Assembly: GCA_044868005.1 (NCBI GenBank)
Contig: JBIOVX010000162.1
Location: 15,404 to 79,403, forward strand
DNA: 64,000 nucleotides
Direction of reading: 5' to 3'
Origin: DATARR01 sp044868005
Lineage (GTDB): Bacteria > Acidobacteriota > Thermoanaerobaculia > Multivoradales > UBA5704
Positions 59,381 to 64,000 of the stretch are shown piece by piece; position 1 is the stretch's first letter; each line of letters starts with the position of its first letter. A model generated the notes under the pieces. It did no database searches and had not been told where the DNA came from. It was given only the letters and a program-made list of their open reading frames with translations. The position numbers and the translations under genes are program-made.

Positions 59381-61443
59381 CCAACGCACCGCTCAGGATC
59401 CTGCTCATCGACGACGACGAGGACGACTACGTCCTCACCCGCGATCTCCTCGCCGGGCTCGGCCGCGAACGCTTTCGCCTGGACTGGGCGCCGTCCTTCG
59501 ACGACGGGCTCGCGGCGCTGCGCCGGCGGGAGCACGACGTCTATCTGCTCGACTTCCACCTCGGCGAGCGCACGGGCCTCGAGCTGCTGCGCCAGGCCGT
59601 CGCCGACGGCTGCCGGGCGCCGATCATCATGCTCACCGGCCTCGGCGGCCACGAGGTGGATCTCGAAGCCATGAAGGCCGGCGCCGCCGACTATCTGCCC
59701 AAAGCGAGCCTCGACGCGCCGCTGCTCGAGCGCTCGGTCCGCCACTCCCTCGAGCGGGCGCGGACGCTGGAAGCCCTGCGCGAGAGCGAAGAGCGCTATT
59801 CGCTCGCCGCCCGCGGCGCCAACGACGGGCTGTGGGATTGGGACCTCCGCCGCGACGAGATCTACTTCTCGCCGCGCTGGAAGAGCATGCTGGGAATCGG
59901 CGAGAGCGACGCCTCCAACCGGCCGGAGGAATGGTTCGGCAGGGTTCATCCCGAGGACCTGGAGCGGCTGCGGGCCGACATCGCCGCCCACGTCCAAGGG
60001 CTGACGCTCCACTTCGAGAACGAGCACCGCCTGATGCACCGCGACGGCAGCTTCCGCTGGATGCTGACCCGCGGGCTCGCGGTGCGCGGCCGCGACGGCC
60101 AGGCGTACCGGCTCGCCGGCTCGCAGACGGACACCACCGGCCGCAAGGTCTACGACGGGCTGACCGGCCTGCCCAACCGCATGCTGTTCCTCGACCGCCT
60201 CGCCTCCTCGCTGGCGCGGGCCAAGCGCCATCCGGAGTCGCTCTTCGCCGTCCTCTTCCTCGACCTCGACCGCTTCAAGATCGTCAACGACAGCCTCGGC
60301 CACGCGCTGGGCGACCAGCTCCTCGTCGAGGTCGCGCGGCGCCTGGAGGGCTGCGTCCGCCTCGGCGACACGGTGGCGCGCATGGGGGGAGACGAGTTCG
60401 CCATCCTGCTCGAGCAGATCCACGACATCAACGACGCCACCCGGGTGGCGGAGCGCATCCACGAGGCGCTCTCGGTGCCTTGCAGCCTGGACGGCCGGGA
60501 GGTCTTCACCTCGGCCAGCGTGGGCATCGCGATGAGCGCCACCGGCTACGAGTCGCCGGAGCGCGTGCTGCAGGACGCCGACACCGCCATGTACCGGGCG
60601 AAGAGCGTCGGCAAGGCGCGCACGGAGGTCTTCGACGAAGCCATGCGCGAGCGCGCCCTGCTGCGCCTGCGCACGGAGAGCGAGCTGCGGCGGGCCGTCG
60701 AGCGCGAGCAGTTCGAGATCCTCTACCAGCCCATCATCTCGCTCGCCAACGGCAGGGTCCTGGGCTTCGAGGCGCTGGCGCGCTGGCGCCATCCCGAGCG
60801 CGGCCTGTTGCTGCCCGAGGAGTTCATCCCGCTGGCGGAAGAGATGGGCCTGATCGTGGCCATCGGCGATCAGGTCCTGCGCGAGGCCTGCCGCCAGATG
60901 GGGATCTGGATCGCCCAGCTCCCCCTCGACATGTCATGCGTGATCAGCGTCAACGTCTCCGGCAAACAGCTCGCCCAAGGCGACTTTCCGGCGCGCACCG
61001 CGCGCGCTCTCCGCGAGACGGGACTGCCCGCTCACCGGCTCAAGCTGGAGATCACCGAGAGCGCCATCATCGAGAACGCCGACTCCGCGGCCGGGCTGCT
61101 GCGCCAGCTCAAGGAGATGGGGGTGGGCATCTGGCTCGACGACTTCGGCACCGGCTATTCCTCCTTCAGCCATCTCCACCACTTCCCCATCGATACGCTG
61201 AAGATCGACAGCTCCTTCGTCGAGAAGCTGGACCAGACGGGAGCGAAGCCCGAGATCACCCGCACCATCGTCCTGCTCGCGCACAGCCTCGGCATGGAGG
61301 CGATCGCCGAGGGCGTCGAAAACCCGGGCCAGCGTGACCGCCTCTCCGAGCTGGGATGCGACTGCGTCCAGGGCTTCCTCTTCTCCGCCCCGGTCACGGC
61401 GGAGGCCGCCGGCGAGCTGATCTTGGGCGCGCGGGTGTGGTGA
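59377..61443 (+). CDS. REC-PAS-GGDEF-EAL cyclic-di-GMP regulator
   Basis: A 688-aa protein: receiver with Asp59 (YLLDFHLGE), PAS (about residues 140-255), GGDEF active site 337-341 with an inhibitory-site RxxD (RLGD, 328-331), and EAL at 465-467 with LEITES and DDFGTGYSS present. Both catalytic motifs look intact, so it may make and break c-di-GMP. The upstream CHASE8-like kinase probably controls it through Asp59. Start ATG 59377 overlaps the kinase stop. Confidence 0.93.
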
Positions 61444-61510
61444 GCCGTCCCGTTTGCAGCAACGAAGGCACCGCCTTTTATGGAGGACTTTCCATCGAAA
61501 GGGGGACAAC

Positions 61511-63928
61511 ATGGCCTTCGTGCGACGAATCGCAATCCCGCTGGCTCTCGCCTTCGCGCTGGCCGCGCCGGCGGCGGCAAAGCCGAGGCTGACGGTCGAG
61601 CCGGGCGCGGGAGTGAACAGGGTCTTTGTCGAGGTGGACGTCGGCAACGGCCAGGTGAGACGCAGCCTGGTACGCGTCACCGCCTCGCCGGTGGTGCCCG
61701 GCGCGACGGGCTCTGACCCGGCCGGCCGGGCCTTCTTCGCCACTTGGAACGAGGGTGGCGAGCGCTGGTTTTCGGCGACGCGGGACGGCCTCACCTGGTC
61801 CGAGGCGCGAGCCATCGAGACCGGCTTGCGCCTCCACGCGGGGGCCATCGCGCCTGGAAAGCCCACGAAGGCCGTGCCGGCGTCCCTCGCCTCGCCTGCC
61901 GACGGCCGGGTTTTCCTCGTGCAATTCCGCACGATCGGTCTGCCGGAGTGGCGGGACGCCCTGCGGGATCTCGGCGCCGAGGTCCTCAACTACTTCCCGC
62001 TCAACGCCCACATCGTGCGCATGCACCCGTCACTGGTGCCGCAGGTGGCCGGCCTCGATTTCGTGGAGCGCGTCGAGCCCTATCACCCGTTCCACCGCTT
62101 GGAGGCCGAGCTGCGCGACTGGCTCGAGTCCGAGACCGGACCTCCCGAGTTCCGCGTGCGCGTCATGGCGTTCGAGTGGGGTCCAGAGGGTAAAGGGCGG
62201 ATCCGCCAGGCGGCCGAGGCTGACGGCGCCCGCGTGGCCCTCGACGTTCCGAGCGGCCACATCATCGAGCTGTGGGTGAACCGCGGCCAGCTCCAGCGTC
62301 TCGCCGCCCATGACGACGTGATGTGGATCGACCGCTGGAGCGCGCCGGAGAACGACATGGATCTGGTGCGCCAGGATTCGGGGGCGAACTTCATCGAGAC
62401 CAACTTCGGCACCTGCGGCCAGGGAGTGCGCGGCGAGGTCCTCGACGCCGGCTTCGAGGCCACTCACATGGACTTCGACGGCATTCTCCTGCACGGCTCG
62501 AATACCGTGGACAGCCACGGCACCAGCACCTACGGCATCGTCTTCGGCAACGGCAACCGCGACGGTGACGGCAACGCCCAGGGCACGGGCCAGCTCGTCT
62601 GCAGCTCCCAGGGCATCGCCGCCGACTATGACTTCCTGACCAACCGCTTCACGCACACCCAACAGCTCAAGGCCGCGCCGTACTTCGCCTCGTTCCAGAG
62701 CAACTCCTGGGGCGACGCCCTGACCACGCAGTACACCAGCATCTCGAATCAGATGGACGACATCATCTGGCGGCTCGACATCGCCATCACGCAGTCGCAG
62801 TCCAACGCCGGCACGCAGAGCAGCCGGCCGCAGGCGTGGGCGAAGAACATCATCAGCGTCGGCGGTATTCGCCACTTCAATACCCTCTCCACCACCGACG
62901 ACTCCTGGTCCGGCGGCGCTTCCATCGGCCCGGCGGCGGACGGCCGCATCAAGCCCGACGTCAACTACTGGTACGACAGCATCTTCACCACCACCACGGG
63001 CAACTCCTACACCACGGGCTTCGGCGGCACCTCCGCGGCCACGCCCGAGACGGCCGGCGTCCTCGGCCTGGTCGTCCAGATGTGGTCGGACAACGTCTGG
63101 GGGACGAACCCCTCCGGCACGACCGTCTTCGAGCGTCAGCCGCACGCCTCGACGATCAAGGCGCTGCTGATCAACAACGCGCAGCAGTATCCGTTCTCAG
63201 GCACCACCAGCGACCTGACACGTACACACCAGGGCTGGGGCCGGCCGAGCGCCAAGGTGGCGCGCGAACGGGCGGCCGGCAGCCTGGTGGTCGATCAGGC
63301 GACACCGCTGCAGCTCAATCAGACGGCGGTGTACAACTATGCGGTCCCCTCCGGCGCGGCGGATCTCAAGGTGACGATGATCTACCCCGACCCGCCGGGT
63401 ACGACCTCGGCGACGCTGCACCGCATCAACGACCTCGGCCTGAAGGTGACCTCGCCTTCGGGAACGGTCTACAACGGCAACGTCGGCTTGAGCGCCGGCA
63501 ACTGGTCCACCGCCGGCGGCAGCCCGAACACGGTTGACACGGTGGAGAACGTCTTCGTGCAGAGCCCGCAAGCCGGCACCTGGAGCATCGAGGTGCGGGC
63601 CGCAGAGATCAACCAGGACGCTCACCTCGGCACGCCGGCCGCGGACGCCGTCTTCAGCCTGGTGGCCACAGTCGGCGGAGCGGCCCCGCCGCCGGTGTGC
63701 GGCAATGGCCTGCGCGAGGGCAGCGAGCAGTGCGACGGCTCCGATCTGGGCGGCCAGACCTGCCAGAGCCAGGGTTTCCCCGGCGGCACCCTCTCCTGCA
63801 ACGGCGACTGCACCTTCAACACCTCCGGTTGCACCGTGTGTCTGCCGCTGGGAGCGAGCTGCACGGCCAACAGCCAGTGCTGCTCGAATCGTTGCAAGGG
63901 CGGCGCTGGCGGGAAGACCTGCAAGTAG
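61511..63928 (+). CDS. Secreted subtilisin-like (S8) protease with Cys-rich C-terminus
   Basis: An 805-aa exported protein: signal peptide (MAFVRRIAIPLALAFALAAP, then AAA), an N-terminal pro region of ~280 residues, and a subtilase domain with catalytic Asp312 (EVLDAGF), His336 (DSHGTSTYG) and Ser508 (GGTSAATPETAG). After it lies a jelly-roll/P-domain-like region (SGAADLKVTMIYPDPPG). The last ~75 residues are Cys-rich (CGNGLREGSEQCDG ... TANSQCCSNRCKGG), like repeats seen in myxobacterial and acidobacterial exoproteins. ATG 61511 follows a GGGGGAC site. Confidence 0.93.
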   Translation: MAFVRRIAIPLALAFALAAPAAAKPRLTVEPGAGVNRVFVEVDVGNGQVRRSLVRVTASPVVPGATGSDPAGRAFFATWNEGGERWFSATRDGLTWSEARAIETGLRLHAGAIAPGKPTKAVPASLASPADGRVFLVQFRTIGLPEWRDALRDLGAEVLNYFPLNAHIVRMHPSLVPQVAGLDFVERVEPYHPFHRLEAELRDWLESETGPPEFRVRVMAFEWGPEGKGRIRQAAEADGARVALDVPSGHIIELWVNRGQLQRLAAHDDVMWIDRWSAPENDMDLVRQDSGANFIETNFGTCGQGVRGEVLDAGFEATHMDFDGILLHGSNTVDSHGTSTYGIVFGNGNRDGDGNAQGTGQLVCSSQGIAADYDFLTNRFTHTQQLKAAPYFASFQSNSWGDALTTQYTSISNQMDDIIWRLDIAITQSQSNAGTQSSRPQAWAKNIISVGGIRHFNTLSTTDDSWSGGASIGPAADGRIKPDVNYWYDSIFTTTTGNSYTTGFGGTSAATPETAGVLGLVVQMWSDNVWGTNPSGTTVFERQPHASTIKALLINNAQQYPFSGTTSDLTRTHQGWGRPSAKVARERAAGSLVVDQATPLQLNQTAVYNYAVPSGAADLKVTMIYPDPPGTTSATLHRINDLGLKVTSPSGTVYNGNVGLSAGNWSTAGGSPNTVDTVENVFVQSPQAGTWSIEVRAAEINQDAHLGTPAADAVFSLVATVGGAAPPPVCGNGLREGSEQCDGSDLGGQTCQSQGFPGGTLSCNGDCTFNTSGCTVCLPLGASCTANSQCCSNRCKGGAGGKTCK

Positions 63929-63956
63929 GCTGGGCTGCTCGCGGCACCATCAATTC

Positions 63957-63982
63957 GTAGGGGCGGGGCTTGTCCCCGCCCG
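63957..63982. repeat. GC-rich palindromic intergenic motif
   Basis: GTAGGGGCGGGGCTTGTCCC followed by CGCCC forms a perfect GGGCGGGG/CCCCGCCC inverted repeat with a 5-nt loop. This kind of element is common between genes in many bacteria. It sits ~30 nt after the protease stop and could help end transcription, but lacks a U-run. Confidence 0.6.
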
Positions 63983-64000
63983 GTAGGTGGAAGGCCGATC

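Overview
The window is high-GC chromosomal DNA from a diderm bacterium that makes meso-diaminopimelate peptidoglycan. This follows from an mra/dcw cluster, a MurE with the DNPR specificity motif, SurA-like periplasmic chaperones and RND pumps. No rRNA or tRNA gene was recognised. An Acidobacteriota-like origin (perhaps near Thermoanaerobaculia) fits the mix of a proteobacterial-type ParE, a class II DAHP synthase, a very long GreA-like protein, DUF1579, and a secreted subtilase with a Cys-rich tail. That placement is inference, not proof.

Layout. (1) 1-9.8 kb, minus strand: ftsW(partial)-murD-mraY-murF-murE-ftsI-ftsL-rsmH-mraZ, mostly overlapping, headed by a promoter with 10-bp-spaced MraZ boxes. 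(2) 9.9-15.6 kb, minus: two SurA/parvulin-type proteins and mfd. (3) 15.6-24.4 kb: an accessory island of toxin-antitoxin and defence-like genes in intact, orphan and broken forms: a VapC-like protein lacking its first catalytic Asp, Phd beside a RelE remnant, a membrane-anchored Mrr-like nuclease in AT-richer DNA, RHH and wHTH regulators, MNT-HEPN, and a nucleotidyltransferase pair. Three short repeat families cross it. (4) 24.4-38.9 kb: mostly housekeeping (lepA, a Lon-N protein, hflX, hemW, parE, a GreA-like protein, ECF sigma/anti-sigma, DAHP synthase), with a three-gene antitoxin-antitoxin-toxin cassette between hflX and hemW. (5) 39.0-55.0 kb: the most interesting block. A radical SAM/SPASM maturase, a 62-aa candidate RiPP precursor, an AraC-type regulator, a membrane fusion protein and an RND permease form a tight minus-strand operon. 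Downstream on the same strand lie a MauE-like protein, a beta-propeller protein, a small exported two-Cys peptide flanked by a perfect 13-bp inverted repeat, and a second RND permease. Divergent from the maturase are two ABC-2 permeases and an ABC ATPase with Gln at both the catalytic Glu and switch His positions. (6) 55.0-64.0 kb: a sigma-54-type response regulator with its GAF kinase, a CHASE8-like kinase coupled to a REC-PAS-GGDEF-EAL regulator, and a secreted S8 protease.

How the parts may work together. The dcw block builds and divides the wall. In block 5 the maturase probably modifies the small peptide made next to it. The MFP/RND pair and perhaps the ABC proteins would export it or give immunity, under the AraC-type regulator. 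MauE, the propeller and the two-Cys exported peptide look like a second, periplasmic peptide module. The precursor's product, the target and the link between the two modules are unproven.
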